A stretch of DNA of 64,000 bases. It comes from Platerodrilus igneus. Lineage: Eukaryota; Arthropoda; Insecta; Coleoptera; Lycidae. Under the pieces are notes generated by a model, which was not told the DNA's origin, did no database searches, and saw nothing but the letters and a program-made list of their open reading frames with translations. The stretch is from NCBI GenBank assembly GCA_036346225.1, contig JARFIW010001453.1, positions 682,001-746,000 on the forward strand, written 5' to 3'. This document shows positions 51,173-63,180 of this stretch, in pieces; position 1 is the first letter of the stretch; every line of letters starts with the position of its first letter. Both the position numbers and the translations under genes were made by a program.

Positions 51173-54100
51173 ATGTTGCGTGGCCGACATCCTGCCTCAT
51201 TTCAAAAGGCTACAGTTATGTTGTGTAACCAGAAAGAATATTTTTGTAAGGAAGAATGGTATGATTGGCTTAATGTAGTTAAACAATTCTGTTGTAAGTC
51301 CGATGCTCCAAAACTGATTCTTTGTTTGTGGAGAAGCCCTCTGATAATCGTCCATACATCATGGTTAAGTTATTTGATAGAGACATCACTGGTCTGTTGG
51401 ATTCAGGATGCACTACATCGATAGTTGGATTCCTTGCCATCTCCTTAATAGAAGAGCTCAAGGTGAAGATATTTAGGTCCGATAGAAAAGGAGTATCTAC
51501 TGCGGATGGAGCTTTAAAGCCCGTGGTAGGAGTAGTTGATTTGCCAATCTGTATAGGAACCCAGTGCCGTGTCCTTAATGCTTTAGTAGTCCCTTCTTTA
51601 CCTCATGCATTTATTATTGGAAGCGATTTTGCGAAATTATTTGGACTTATAGCTGATTTTAAGAATAATTCTTGGTATGGAGAAATAGAAAATCAATTGT
51701 CGTATATTGGACAATCTTCAGTGCCGTTAAAATGTAAAGATTATTTGCTTGACTTAGATGACCTTTCAGATGCTCAGAAAGTAGAAGTCCAACGTGTTGT
51801 AAGTTCCTTTAAGGAAATCAGTAGTGTAGATAGATTGGGTAGAACGGATAAAATAGTAATGGATATTGATACAGGCGATGCAAAACCAGTTAGAAGGAAG
51901 CCTTATGTCATGTCGCCTTACATGAGTAAAATTTTAAACGATGAGTTAGACGAGATGTTACGTTTGGGAGTAGTTAAGCCGTGTCAGAGCCCTGGAATTC
52001 TCCAGTGCTCCTAGTACAGAAATCTTCTGGCGAGTATAGACTTCGTTTTGATGGGAGAATGTTGAATGATATTACGAAACATGATAGTTATCCGATGGCA
52101 AACATAGATAGAATACTTAATTCGTTACGTAATGCAAATTTTATATCTAGCGTGGACCTGAGGAAGAGTTTTTGGCAAATCCCTCTTTCCAAAAGCGCTC
52201 AAAAAAAAACTGCTTTTAGCGTCATCTCTAGAGGTCAATATAAATTTGTTACTGTACCGTTTGGGCTGAGAAATAGCGCGCAAACGCAACAACGTCTGGT
52301 TGACGCAATATTTGGTCCTCAATTTGAGCCTAATGTATTTTGCTACCTGGATGATATCATCCTTTGTTCGTCGTCTTTTGAAGAACATGTTGAGTTATTG
52401 AATGAAGTAAATGAACGTCTTAAGAATGGTAATCTCACCATAAATTTAGAGAAATGTGAATTTTTTAAGAAATCCTTGAAATTTTTAGGTTACATAGTAG
52501 GTTCGAATTCTCTTAGAACAGATCCAGAAAAGGTTTCAGCCATGGTTAATTTTCCTTGTCCAAAAACAACGACAGATAAAACGTTTCATCGGCATGTGCA
52601 GTTGGTATCGTAGATTCATAAAAAATTGTTCTGCCTTAGTTTCGCCTATAAATGATTTAATTAAGAAGAAAAAGAAGGGTCAAATTATTAACTGGAGCCC
52701 AGAAGCACAATCATCATTTGTTCAAATTAAGCAAGCTTTAGTGTCTGCTCCTTTATTATCGCAGCCTGATTATTCTGTTCCGTTTATAGTAGAGCGTGAC
52801 GCTAGTCATACTGGTTTAGGTGCTGTTCTTATTCAGAAAATTGGTGATGAAGAGCGTGTAATCTCATACGCAAGTAAATCTCTTAGCCGTACAGAACATA
52901 ACTACTCAGTTACCGAGAAGGAGCGTCTCGCAGTGATTTTTGCCATAGAAAAATTTCGTCCCTGGATAGAAGGTACCCGGTTCACTGTCGTCACCGACCA
53001 CTTTTCGCTATTGTGGTTGAATAATATCCAAAACCCAACTGGAAAATTTGCTAGGTGGGCTGTTCGTTTGAGGCAACACACTTTTGATTTAGTACATAGA
53101 AAGGGGAAGTTCAATGTTGTTCCAGATTGTTTGAGTAGAGCATTTTCTGTAGGAAAAGATACTGTTAATTTAGTTCAAGTTAGTTTAGATAATTTAGATA
53201 CATGGTATCTCTCATTGCGTGAAAAAATTTTGTTGAAGCCTGAAGACTATCCACAGTGGAAAGTCGAAAATGATTTTGTATTCAAATTTTTACCTTCTAA
53301 TTTATCTCTTTTGTCTAATATTGTGGAATGGAAGCATCTAGTCCCTAGGTCACAGCGGGAGGAAGTGATTAGTTCGTGTCATGATCCGGCTATAGCAGGC
53401 CATTTTGGTTTTTCAAAGACTATGGCACGAATACAAGAACATTACTACTGGCCTAAAATGAACATAGATGTGTTGAGATTCTGTCGCAAGTGTCTAACGT
53501 GTGGTGCGCAAAAATTTTCTAATTTGGGTCCTATGGGTATGATGGGAAAGGAGAAACCAGTGAGGTTCCCTTTTCAGATTATTGCTCTGGATCTTATGGG
53601 TCCGTTCCCTCGTTCCAAGGCAGGACATAAATGGTTGCTTGTCGTAGGAGATTGGTTTTCGAAATTCACCATATTGCAACCTTTAAGAAATGCCAAAGCG
53701 CATCTCATTGTACGTTTCTTAGAAGAAAAAGTTTTTCTTACTTATGGAGTCCCACAATTTATAATTTGTGACAATGGTCCTCAGTTGTCTGGAAAAAATT
53801 TCAAATTTCTGTGTGACAAATATGATGTTCAAAAGATCTGGTATACTGCTGTGTATTCCCCCCAGTGTAATTATGTAGAAAGGTTCAATAGAACTGTTGG
53901 CACCGCTATCCGTTCATATGTTGACGAGCATGACTCGTGGGATCTCGAGCTGCCACAGATCCAATATGCAATAAACTCCGCTAAGCATGAGTCTACGACT
54001 TATTCTCCAAATTTTTTAGTTTTTGGAAGGCATGTTCCAGTCAGTGGTAAATTTTTTGGTGATGATGTTACTCCTGAGGGAGATATTGAAATCGTTCCTG

Positions 54101-54456
54101 ATAGTCGTCCATCGTATGTTTCAGATCGTTTAGGTCTGCTTAAAGTATTTAGAGATGTTCGTGCAAAATTACGTTTAGCTTATGAACGTTCCAGTAAACA
54201 ATATAATTTGAGAAGACGAGACATATCTTTTAAAGTTGGTGAAAAAGTGTGGAGAGTGAACAAAGTGCTCTCTAGCGCAGGTGATAAGTTTACAGCTAAA
54301 CTTGCACCAAAGTTTGTGTTGAGCGTTGTCAAGAAAAAGTGCTCAGGTGTGGTGTATGATTTAAATGATGTAGATGGATCAAAAGCCGGTAGATGGCATG
54401 TTAAAGATTTGAAGCCTTTTTCTACTTTAGATCCAAATGACACTTCTGAAAGTTAA
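51173..54456 (+). pseudogene. Gypsy-2 pol, copy 1 (protease, RT, RNase H, integrase)
   Basis: Protease: ITGLLDSGCTTSIVGFLAIS and HAFIIGSDFAKLFGLI. RT: SGEYRLRFDGRMLNDITKHD, FISSVDLRKSFWQIPLS, FVTVPFGLRNSAQTQQ and the catalytic FCYLDDIILCSSSFEEHV. After a shift near 52590 (shared with copy 2) a 620-residue frame (52594-54456) has CSWYRRFIKN, RNase H VERDASHTGLGAVLIQ, zinc-binding HDPAIAGHFGFSKTMARIQ with CRKCLTCGAQK, the integrase core IALDLMGPFPRSKAGHKWLL, FIICDNGPQLSGKNF and YVERFNRTVGTAIRSYV, and a C-terminal KVGEKVWRVNKVL. Breaks private to this copy are a missing base near 51309 and 51990, both in base runs. No env follows. Confidence 0.88.
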
Positions 54457-55741
54457 GCAATGCTCTTGATATCTCGATTAAAAATAAGAGACATTCTTGT
54501 CTGTTTATTGTTTGTTCTGGTTAATTTTTTGGTTTTAGAGAAAATTGTTGATGGTAACTAGTATGTTTTCACTTTATTAATTTCTTCTTTAGATGTGATC
54601 TTACAGTGAAGATAGTGGAAATGTTAAGTTAAGTAGGGACATCTTAGTGGTGAAAAGGTGCATTTGAGTGCACGCGTTTTTTTGAGCTTGCGTTTTATAG
54701 ATCTTAATTTTTTTGCGGGTAGTATGTCTTCTTTAAATAAGCTGCTTTAGGATAATTTACTTGTCCAAATATTAGTTTTTGTTTTGTTCATGGTTATTTA
54801 ATATAGTGTGTACAGTATAATTAAGGAATTCCTATTAGTGGGAATACTTTTATTTTTTTTTTAGTCAGATGAAATTCTTTATTGGCTGTTTGCCAGTATG
54901 TAGTATTGGAGTAGGGTGATTGTAGACCAACATGTTTGATTTATTTGAACTTAGTTCATTTTGGGTTTTGCTATATCCTGTTCGGATATAAAGGCTATAT
55001 CATAATATGGTGTAGGAATAGTTTATGGTGGTGTTTGGCTTGAATTATTGTCAGGTTGAAATTTTAGGAAGCTGAATGCTTCAGTATATGGTTGATGTTC
55101 TGTGGTAATCTGGGAGAGACTGAATGATCACAGAGTTGAGTGACATAAGTTAGATCAGGCAGAACTCCGTTTTGATTGGTGATTCTGACCTCGATGTTTT
55201 GTTATTCTTCAGCACTTTGAAGTTCCTTTGTTTAGTAGAGCTGACGAATATAGTTGTAATTATGTAAATAAATTTAGGTATAAAGTCAATATTAGTAGAA
55301 TTAAAAAAAAAACCTTGTAACTTTTTTTGAAATTAGTATTAACATTTATCGGTTTAAGTTTGGGGCATTTTTGTTAAATTTTTTTTGTAATTGTACAAGT
55401 ATCCTTGACTTGCGTTTTATGTCATTCTATTCTTTTTAACTTTTGAGTGTTGGACTTACATATTTGTCAATTCCCGATTGTGCATTCCTAATTATGACTC
55501 CTCACGGACGTATGGTACGCGCAGTTACCGTAGCACTCAATTGATTAATTTTAGTGTGTATTAATTATTGTCCAATACACTCCCCAATTTAATCCCGTAC
55601 AAGGTCGAATTTTTTTTGAAGTCAAGTCATATTTTATGTTAGGCTCTGTTCTTTGTTTACTTGATACGTATAAAAAAAATGTTCGGTTTTGATTATTTTG
55701 GTTTTGTTAACCTCTCATTTTTTTTTGTTTTCGGAAAGAGG
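54457..55741 (+). other. Gypsy-2 copy 1 3' non-coding region
   Basis: 1.3 kb after pol without a gene, T-rich, ending in the purine-rich CGGAAAGAGG next to 55742, which could be the polypurine tract. The last 480 bases (from about 55262) are missing in copy 2. Confidence 0.6.
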
Positions 55742-57693
55742 CATCTCATATATACGCAATAATTGTTTTATGAATGTATAGGCAATTATTAAACTCCGAT
55801 ATGTTCGAAGGATTGCCGTGATTCAGGAGCGAAAATATAGTAGACCCATTTATCGATCCGTGTTGTCATGCGCGTGAGTTTGGAAGCGGCTGTCTGATGT
55901 ACTTAATCGACCATTACTATAGCAGATGTAGTCCGAAGAACATAATTTAAAAGTGGTAGGAAAGTCCCTACCAGGATGAAGGATCCAAAGTTGGATTCGT
56001 GGGAGAGGCATGTCGCTTGGAAGATAAAAAGCAGGGAGGTTGAATGAATTGAAGACAGTCCGCAGCAAGAAGGTCGAAATAAAACGGTTTGTAAGCATGT
56101 CAATATGGCGCCTTTGTAGGTAATAATTCCTTTGAATTTACAGCAAGCAGTTCCGCATATAGTCCCATATATAGTCCTACATGTATTTCCAGCTATAAAC
56201 TTCATCTTGAATTTGTATGGAAGTCAATAAACTTTCAACATGATATATTCCTTTGTATGGTGGTTGTGTTGTACGTGCCTGTAACCTGCAGGGGTAATAA
56301 GTGTTTGAACTCTTTCTTTGGTGAGTACATTATAATTTGTTATCTCAAACATGGACCCGAACAAGAATTAAGTTTACTCGAAGAATAGAAAATACTCTAA
56401 ATAATTTGTTTTGAGAAAATTCAATAAATTTCTAAATTTTAAATGTATAAAAGTTTCCTGAGAAACGATCATAAAGTTGTAACATAGTTTCATACACAAA
56501 CGTGTAAAAGCTTTTCTATTAATATAAAGTATGTGCCACAGAAAATAAGTAAAACAGTTGACTTGATTTCTGAATAGTTTTAGTGTTTTGAATACAAGAA
56601 TAGAAGTTTTGGTAAATATAAAATCACTTTATCTAAAATATGTTAAACAGTTTGGCTTATTGTTTTTGTATTATTTGTTAAATTTATATAGAGTCAATTA
56701 AGGCACATGTTGATTTAACATCTGTCAGGTAAACACCCGGACTTGCATGTTTATCTAAACAAGTACATGTATGTAGCACAAATGAGTTATATGATAAGCT
56801 AATCTTTAACTTATCCTTGTGAGTCGAGAACAAAGATCTTTGCTTGAAGCATCTGCGTAATGTTATGAAATATTGATTTTATGATGGGCTTCATCCACTA
56901 GTAACTGCTTTTTTAGATGCAACATCGATACAACCTTTTTACTTCATGTCTGATAATTTAGATTGTCTTTAATTTATTTGATGAAGTTGTTTGATTAATT
57001 TATTTGACTAATTTTTTTGTTTATACAAGAGCTTGAAATAACGTTATTACATATCTGCAAACAAGGTAATAGTTTTATTTCTGAGAATTCTAGCTACAAG
57101 GTTTAAGTGCATAAGAAACACTGTTGTTCAGTATCTATTTTCAGGTATAAAGTGATTCTCTTAAGGTTTATCTACGTCTTTCCTTAAGAAGATTATTTTT
57201 GGTGTTTATGTTTGTGACGTAGTGGCGCTCTAAAATTGTATAAAGACAAGTTAATTAATAAAAGACCCCTCCATCTCATGCCTCCGCAGGAATAGACCCC
57301 GAGACTAGTCCGCGTGCTTATATAACTCTTTTTGGTAACACTAATTGGCTCTATGTCACCTTAACTGAAGCCACCCTCTGCATAATTAACCAAAAAGTAG
57401 AAATCATATAACACTGTTGCCCGAAACGTGGAACTCGAGTTAAATTTTATTGTGGTTTGACTAAATTTTACTGTCGCTCGACTAATTTCACTGTCGTTCG
57501 AATAATTAAACTTGTCTTTGTTAGTTCACATTTACTGAAATAATCTTGGTTAAGCCTGAAGTATTAAATTTTTATTATAGTAGTAAATTTTGAGCTAGTA
57601 TATTTGGTCGATGTTGATGAATTTATTAGTAGTCGTGACTGAACGTTAATTTTAGTAAGGATTAATCAGACTTTTTTTGTACTGAATCTAAAA
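55742..57693 (+). other. Gypsy-2 copy 2 LTR plus leader
   Basis: Same as 47905-49796, with the extra segment TTGAATGAATTGAAGACAGT and following bases at about 56040-56091. Its first bases follow the copy 1 purine tract directly. Confidence 0.6.
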
Positions 57694-59067
57694 ATGGCAG
57701 ACGCTTATCAGATTGTATATTTACACAAAGAGGAACTGGAATATGAATTAAATATTCGTGGTATAAGAAGTACTAGGTCTGTGTCTGAGAAGAGAAACAT
57801 TCTAGGTCGTTTGTTGGCAAAAGAAGTTGGAAAAACAGGTTGTTTAATTGATCTCTCAGAATATACAGTAGAATTTTCTGTGGAATGTGCTGAAATTAAT
57901 GCCACTATTGACTCTATAAGAAATATTTTGCCTGAATTTGAAGAAAATACTTCTGATTCTGTTTTTAAGCGGGTTCAATCTAGGTTCACTCATTTGTCTG
58001 GTCGCGTTAAGAGAATGCAAATTCCTTTAGAAAACCCTAAAGAGGCTATCACATTTAAAAATGAAACAATAGCTACTGTCATTATTCTAGATGCTGAGTT
58101 ATATGATAAAGTGGAGAAAATTTCAGAATCCACTTCCCATAATGATACAATTAATGCATCTTCCTCAACAGTCAGTGTGCCTATGCACACAGTAACGTAT
58201 CTTTCGCCGCCAATGCCTTTTAGTACTTGGTCTGTAAAATTTAATGAAGACCCTAAGGAGCTCTATATATTTTTAGATAGAGTAAATGAATTGGCTCAGT
58301 CTCGTAAGGTGTCGGAGGTAGATTTATTTAATAGTTCAGTTGAGTTTTTTGAGGAAGAAGGACTTCTTTGGTATAGGTGTGTGAAGAATTCGTTATATGA
58401 TTGGAGTTCCCTAGTGTCTCGGTTAAAGGAAAATTTTTTACCTGCTCATTGTGAGGATGAAATATGGGAAGATATAAAATCAAGTAGACAGCAGAAGGAT
58501 CAGCCGGTGGTATTATTTATTGCTCATATGGAGAGTTTGTTTTGTAGATTACCACAAGCCCCAGCAGAGACTACAAAGGTTAGGATTATAAGAAAAAATT
58601 TATTGCCAGATTTAATTTCACAACTGGCATTGTCTGAAATAGATAGTATATCTACTTTGAGAAAATTGTGTAAGAAGCTTGAGGAGGCCTCCTTGTTGAA
58701 ACAAAAATCACTTTCAGCAATGTCAAATAATTCTAATAAAAATGCTTTGAGTAAAAGTAATTTTCATCCCAAGCCACGATATGTTTATAAACGTCCAGTA
58801 TTGAGTCGTAATTTTTCGGCATCTACAAGCCAAGAGTATAAAAATAAGACGTCTCCACAAGTCTAAGTTTTAGACAAAAATATTTCTAGTCCTGTATCGG
58901 TTAATCCTCAAAATTCTTTGAATAAAAAAAGTCCTATCTGTTGGAACTGTTCCCGTCCTGGTCATATGTTTGCAAATTGTAGAGGTATTATGAGAATTTT
59001 TTGTTATCGTTGTGGTCATAAAGGTGTCACATTAAATTCCTGTCCATCCTGCTCAAAAAACGAGTAA
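57694..59067 (+). pseudogene. Gypsy-2 gag, copy 2 (390-residue frame plus zinc knuckles)
   Basis: ATG 57694 opens MADAYQIVYLHKEELEYELN; the frame is open for 390 residues: EYTVEFSVECAEINATIDSI, RMQIPLENPKEAITFKNETI, TYLSPPMPFSTWSVKFNEDP, RVNELAQSRKVSEVDLFNSS and LRKLCKKLEEASLLKQKSLS. It meets TAA at 58864-58866, then continues in the same frame through SPICWNCSRPGHMFANCRG and CYRCGHKGVTLNSCPSC to TAA 59065-59067. The early stop cuts off the RNA-binding knuckles and the frameshift site. Because it is also in copy 1 it is not a private read error; the copies may share it by descent. Gag builds the particle. Confidence 0.85.
59055..59061 (+). promoter_or_regulatory. -1 ribosomal frameshift site, Gypsy-2 copy 2
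   Basis: The heptamer A AAA AAC fits X XXY YYZ in the gag frame (TCA AAA AAC GAG TAA, stop at 59065). The pol frame is -1 relative to gag and is open from here through ATG 59076, so a slip at this site would make Gag-Pol. I did not work out a downstream stem-loop or pseudoknot. Confidence 0.78.
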
Positions 59068-59075
59068 GGAAGCAG

Positions 59076-62000
59076 ATGTTGCGTGGCCGACATCCTGCCT
59101 CATTTCAAAAGGCTACAGTTATGTTGTGTAACCAGAAAGAATATTTTTGTAAGGAAGAATGGTATGATTGGCTTAATGTAGTTAAACAATTCTGTTGTAA
59201 GTCCGATGCTCCAAAAACTGATTCTTTGTTTGTGGAGAAGCCCTCTGATAATCGTCCATACATCATGGTTAAGTTATTTGATAGAGACATCACTGGTCTG
59301 TTGGATTCAGGATGCACTACATCGATAGTTGGATTCCTTGCCATCTCCTTAATAGAAGAGCTCAAGGTGAAGATATTTAGGTCCGATAGAAAAGGAGTAT
59401 CTACTGCGGATGGAGCTTTAAAGCCCGTGGTAGGAGTAGTTGATTTGCCAATCTGTATAGGAACCCAGTGCCGTGTCCTTAATGCTTTAGTAGTCCCTTC
59501 TTTACCTCATGCATTTATTATTGGAAGCGATTTTGCGAAATTATTTGGACTTATAGCTGATTTTAAGAATAATTCTTGGTATGGAGAAATAGAAAATCAA
59601 TTGTCGTATATTGGACAATCTTCAGTGCCGTTAAAATGTAAAGATTATTTGCTTGACTTAGATGACCTTTCAGATGCTCAGAAAGTAGAAGTCCAACGTG
59701 TTGTAAGTTCCTTTAAGGAAATCAGTAGTGTAGATAGATTGGGTAGAACGGATAAAATAGTAATGGATATTGATACAGGCGATGCAAAACCAGTTAGAAG
59801 GAAGCCTTATGTCATGTCGCCTTACATGAGTAAAATTTTAAACGATGAGTTAGACGAGATGTTACGTTTGGGAGTAGTTAAGCCGTGTCAGAGCCCCTGG
59901 AATTCTCCAGTGCTCCTAGTACAGAAATCTTCTGGCGAGTATAGACTTCGTTTTGATGGGAGAATGTTGAATGATATTACGAAACATGATAGTTATCCGA
60001 TGGCAAACATAGATAGAATACTTAATTCGTTACGTAATGCAAATTTTATATCTAGCGTGGACCTGAGGAAGAGTTTTGGCAAATCCCTCTTTCCAAAAGC
60101 GCTCAAAAAAAAACTGCTTTTAGCGTCATCTCTAGAGGTCAATATAAATTTGTTACTGTACCGTTTGGGCTGAGAAATAGCGCGCAAACGCAACAACGTC
60201 TGGTTGACGCAATATTTGGTCCTCAATTTGAGCCTAATGTATTTTGCTACCTGGATGATATCATCCTTTGTTCGTCGTCTTTTGAAGAACATGTTGAGTT
60301 ATTGAATGAAGTAAATGAACGTCTTAAGAATGGTAATCTCACCATAAATTTAGAGAAATGTGAATTTTTTAAGAAATCCTTGAAATTTTTAGGTTACATA
60401 GTAGGTTCGAATTCTCTTAGAACAGATCCAGAAAAGGTTTCAGCCATGGTTAATTTTCCTTGTCCAAAAACAACGACAGATAAAACGTTTCATCGGCATG
60501 TGCAGTTGGTATCGTAGATTCATAAAAAATTGTTCTGCCTTAGTTTCGCCTATAAATGATTTAATTAAGAAGAAAAAGAAGGGTCAAATTATTAACTGGA
60601 GCCCAGAAGCACAATCATCATTTGTTCAAATTAAGCAAGCTTTAGTGTCTGCTCCTTTATTATCGCAGCCTGATTATTCTGTTCCGTTTATAGTAGAGCG
60701 TGACGCTAGTCATACTGGTTTAGGTGCTGTTCTTATTCAGAAAATTGGTGATGAAGAGCGTGTAATCTCATACGCAAGTAAATCTCTTAGCCGTACAGAA
60801 CATAACTACTCAGTTACCGAGAAGGAGCGTCTCGCAGTGATTTTTGCCATAGAAAAATTTCGTCCCTGGATAGAAGGTACCCGGTTCACTGTCGTCACCG
60901 ACCACTTTTCGCTATTGTGGTTGAATAATATCCAAAACCCAACTGGAAAATTTGCTAGGTGGGCTGTTCGTTTGAGGCAACACACTTTTGATTTAGTACA
61001 TAGAAAGGGGGAAGTTCAATGTTGTTCCAGATTGTTTGAGTAGAGCATTTTCTGTAGGAAAAGATACTGTTAATTTAGTTCAAGTTAGTTTAGATAATTT
61101 AGATACATGGTATCTCTCATTGCGTGAAAAAATTTTGTTGAAGCCTGAAGACTATCCACAGTGGAAAGTCGAAAATGATTTTGTATTCAAATTTTTACCT
61201 TCTAATTTATCTCTTTTGTCTAATATTGTGGAATGGAAGCATCTAGTCCCTAGGTCACAGCGGGAGGAAGTGATTAGTTCGTGTCATGATCCGGCTATAG
61301 CAGGCCATTTTGGTTTTTCAAAGACTATGGCACGAATACAAGAACATTACTACTGGCCTAAAATGAACATAGATGTGTTGAGATTCTGTCGCAAGTGTCT
61401 AACGTGTGGTGCGCAAAAATTTTCTAATTTGGGTCCTATGGGTATGATGGGAAAGGAGAAACCAGTGAGGTTCCCTTTTCAGATTATTGCTCTGGATCTT
61501 ATGGGTCCGTTCCCTCGTTCCAAGGCAGGACATAAATGGTTGCTTGTCGTAGGAGATTGGTTTTCAAAATTCACCATATTGCAACCTTTAAGAAATGCCA
61601 AAGCGCATCTCATTGTACGTTTCTTAGAAGAAAAAGTTTTTCTTACTTATGGAGTCCCACAATTTATAATTTGTGACAATGGTCCTCAGTTGTCTGGAAA
61701 AAATTTCAAATTTCTGTGTGACAAATATGATGTTCAAAAGATCTGGTATACTGCTGTGTATTTTCCCCAGTGTAATTATGTAGAAAGGTTCAATAGAACT
61801 GTTGGCACCGCTATCCGTTCATATGTTGACGAGCATGACTCGTGGGATCTCGAGCTGCCACAGATCCAATATGCAATAAACTCCGCTAAGCATGAGTCTA
61901 CGACTTATTCTCCAAATTTTTTAGTTTTTGGAAGGCATGTTCCAGTCAGTGGTAAATTTTTTGGTGATGATGTTACTCCTGAGGGAGATATTGAAATCGT

Positions 62001-62361
62001 TCCTGATAGTCGTCCATCGTATGTTTCAGATCGTTTAGGTCTGCTTAAAGTATTTAGAGATGTTCGTGCAAAATTACGTTTAGCTTATGAACGTTCCAGT
62101 AAACAATATAATTTGAGAAGACGAGACATATCTTTTAAAGTTGGTGAAAAAGTGTGGAGAGTGAACAAAGTGCTCTCTAGCGCAGGTGATAAGTTTACAG
62201 CTAAACTTGCACCAAAGTTTGTGTTGAGCGTTGTCAAGAAAAAGTGCTCAGGTGTGGTGTATGATTTAAATGATGTAGATGGATCAAAAGCCGGTAGATG
62301 GCATGTTAAAGATTTGAAGCCTTTTTCTACTTTAGATCCAAATGACACTTCTGAAAGTTAA
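59076..62361 (+). pseudogene. Gypsy-2 pol, copy 2 (protease, RT, RNase H, integrase)
   Basis: Same domains as copy 1. The 365-residue frame 59076-60173 is open through protease (DSGCTTSIVG) into RT, where copy 1 is broken twice. It breaks near 60077 by one missing T (GAGTTTTGG; copy 1 has five T). Further on, CYLDDIILCSSSFEEHV lies around 60245, the shared shift is near 60494, then RNase H (60498-61043), a private extra G near 61008, and a 441-residue integrase frame (61036-62361) with the zinc module, IALDLMGPFPRS, FIICDNGPQ and VERFNRT. Where one copy is broken in a base run the other is usually intact, so most breaks may be read errors. Confidence 0.88.
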
Positions 62362-63174
62362 GCAATGCTCTTGATATCTCGATTAAAAATAAGAGACATT
62401 CTTGTCTGTTTATTGTTTGTTCTGGTTAATTTTTTTGGTTTTAGAGAAAATTGTTGATGGTAACTAGTATGTTTTCACTTTATTAATTTCTTCTTTAGAT
62501 GTGATCTTACAGTGAAGATAGTGGAAATGTTAAGTTAAGTAGGGACATCTTAGTGGTGAAAAGGTGCATTTGAGTGCACGCGTTTTTTTTTGAGCTTGCG
62601 TTTTATAGATCTTAATTTTTTTGCGGGTAGTATGTCTTCTTTAAATAAGCTGCTTTAGGATAATTTACTTGTCCAAATATTAGTTTTTGTTTTGTTCATG
62701 GTTATTTAATATAGTGTGTACAGTATAATTAAGGAATTCCTATTAGTGGGAATACTTTTATTTTTTTTTTAGTCAGATGAAATTCTTTATTGGCTGTTTG
62801 CCAGTATGTAGTATTGGAGTAGGGTGATTGTAGACCAACATGTTTGATTTATTTGAACTTAGTTCATTTTGGGTTTTGCTATATCCTGTTCGGATATAAA
62901 GGCTATATCATAATATGGTGTAGGAATAGTTTATGGTGGTGTTTGGCTTGAATTATTGTCAGGTTGAAATTTTAGGAAGCTGAATGCTTCAGTATATGGT
63001 TGATGTTCTGTGGTAATCTGGGAGAGACTGAATGATCACAGAGTTGAGTGACATAAGTTAGATCAGGCAGAACTCCGTTTTGATTGGTGATTCTGACCTC
63101 GATGTTTTGTTATTCTTCAGCACTTTGAAGTTCCTTTGTTTAGTAGAGCTGACGAATATAGTTGTAATTATGTA
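62362..63174 (+). other. Gypsy-2 copy 2 3' non-coding region, cut short
   Basis: Matches 54457-55260 and then stops within TTATGTAAA, where repeat R' begins. The purine tract and any 3' LTR are absent. Confidence 0.6.
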
Positions 63175-63180
63175 AAAAAT

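Larger units (their letters stand above)
47905..55741 (+). mobile_element. Gypsy-2 LTR retrotransposon, copy 1
   Basis: 7.84 kb from CATCTCATATATACGC to a purine-rich GGAAAGAGG just before the second copy. Order: long leader or LTR (47905-49796), gag, slippery site, pol (protease, RT, RNase H, integrase), and 1.3 kb of non-coding sequence. The next copy starts directly at 55742, so the order is probably LTR-internal-LTR-internal with one LTR shared. In copy 1 the 5' start is preceded by TGTAA, making TGTAACATCTC, a plausible LTR start; this TGTAA is absent at 55742. LTR length cannot be fixed because no third LTR is present. Confidence 0.85.
55742..63174 (+). mobile_element. Gypsy-2 LTR retrotransposon, copy 2
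   Basis: Repeats copy 1 almost base for base, with an offset of about 7.84-7.9 kb, from CATCTCATATATACGC to AGTTGTAATTATGTAAA. It stops about 480 bases short of the end of copy 1, at the join to repeat R'. Differences are mainly single-base run-length changes, plus a few substitutions (for example near 55828, 56000, 56110, 56165, 61565 and 61762) and the 52-base segment at 56050-56091. Confidence 0.85.
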
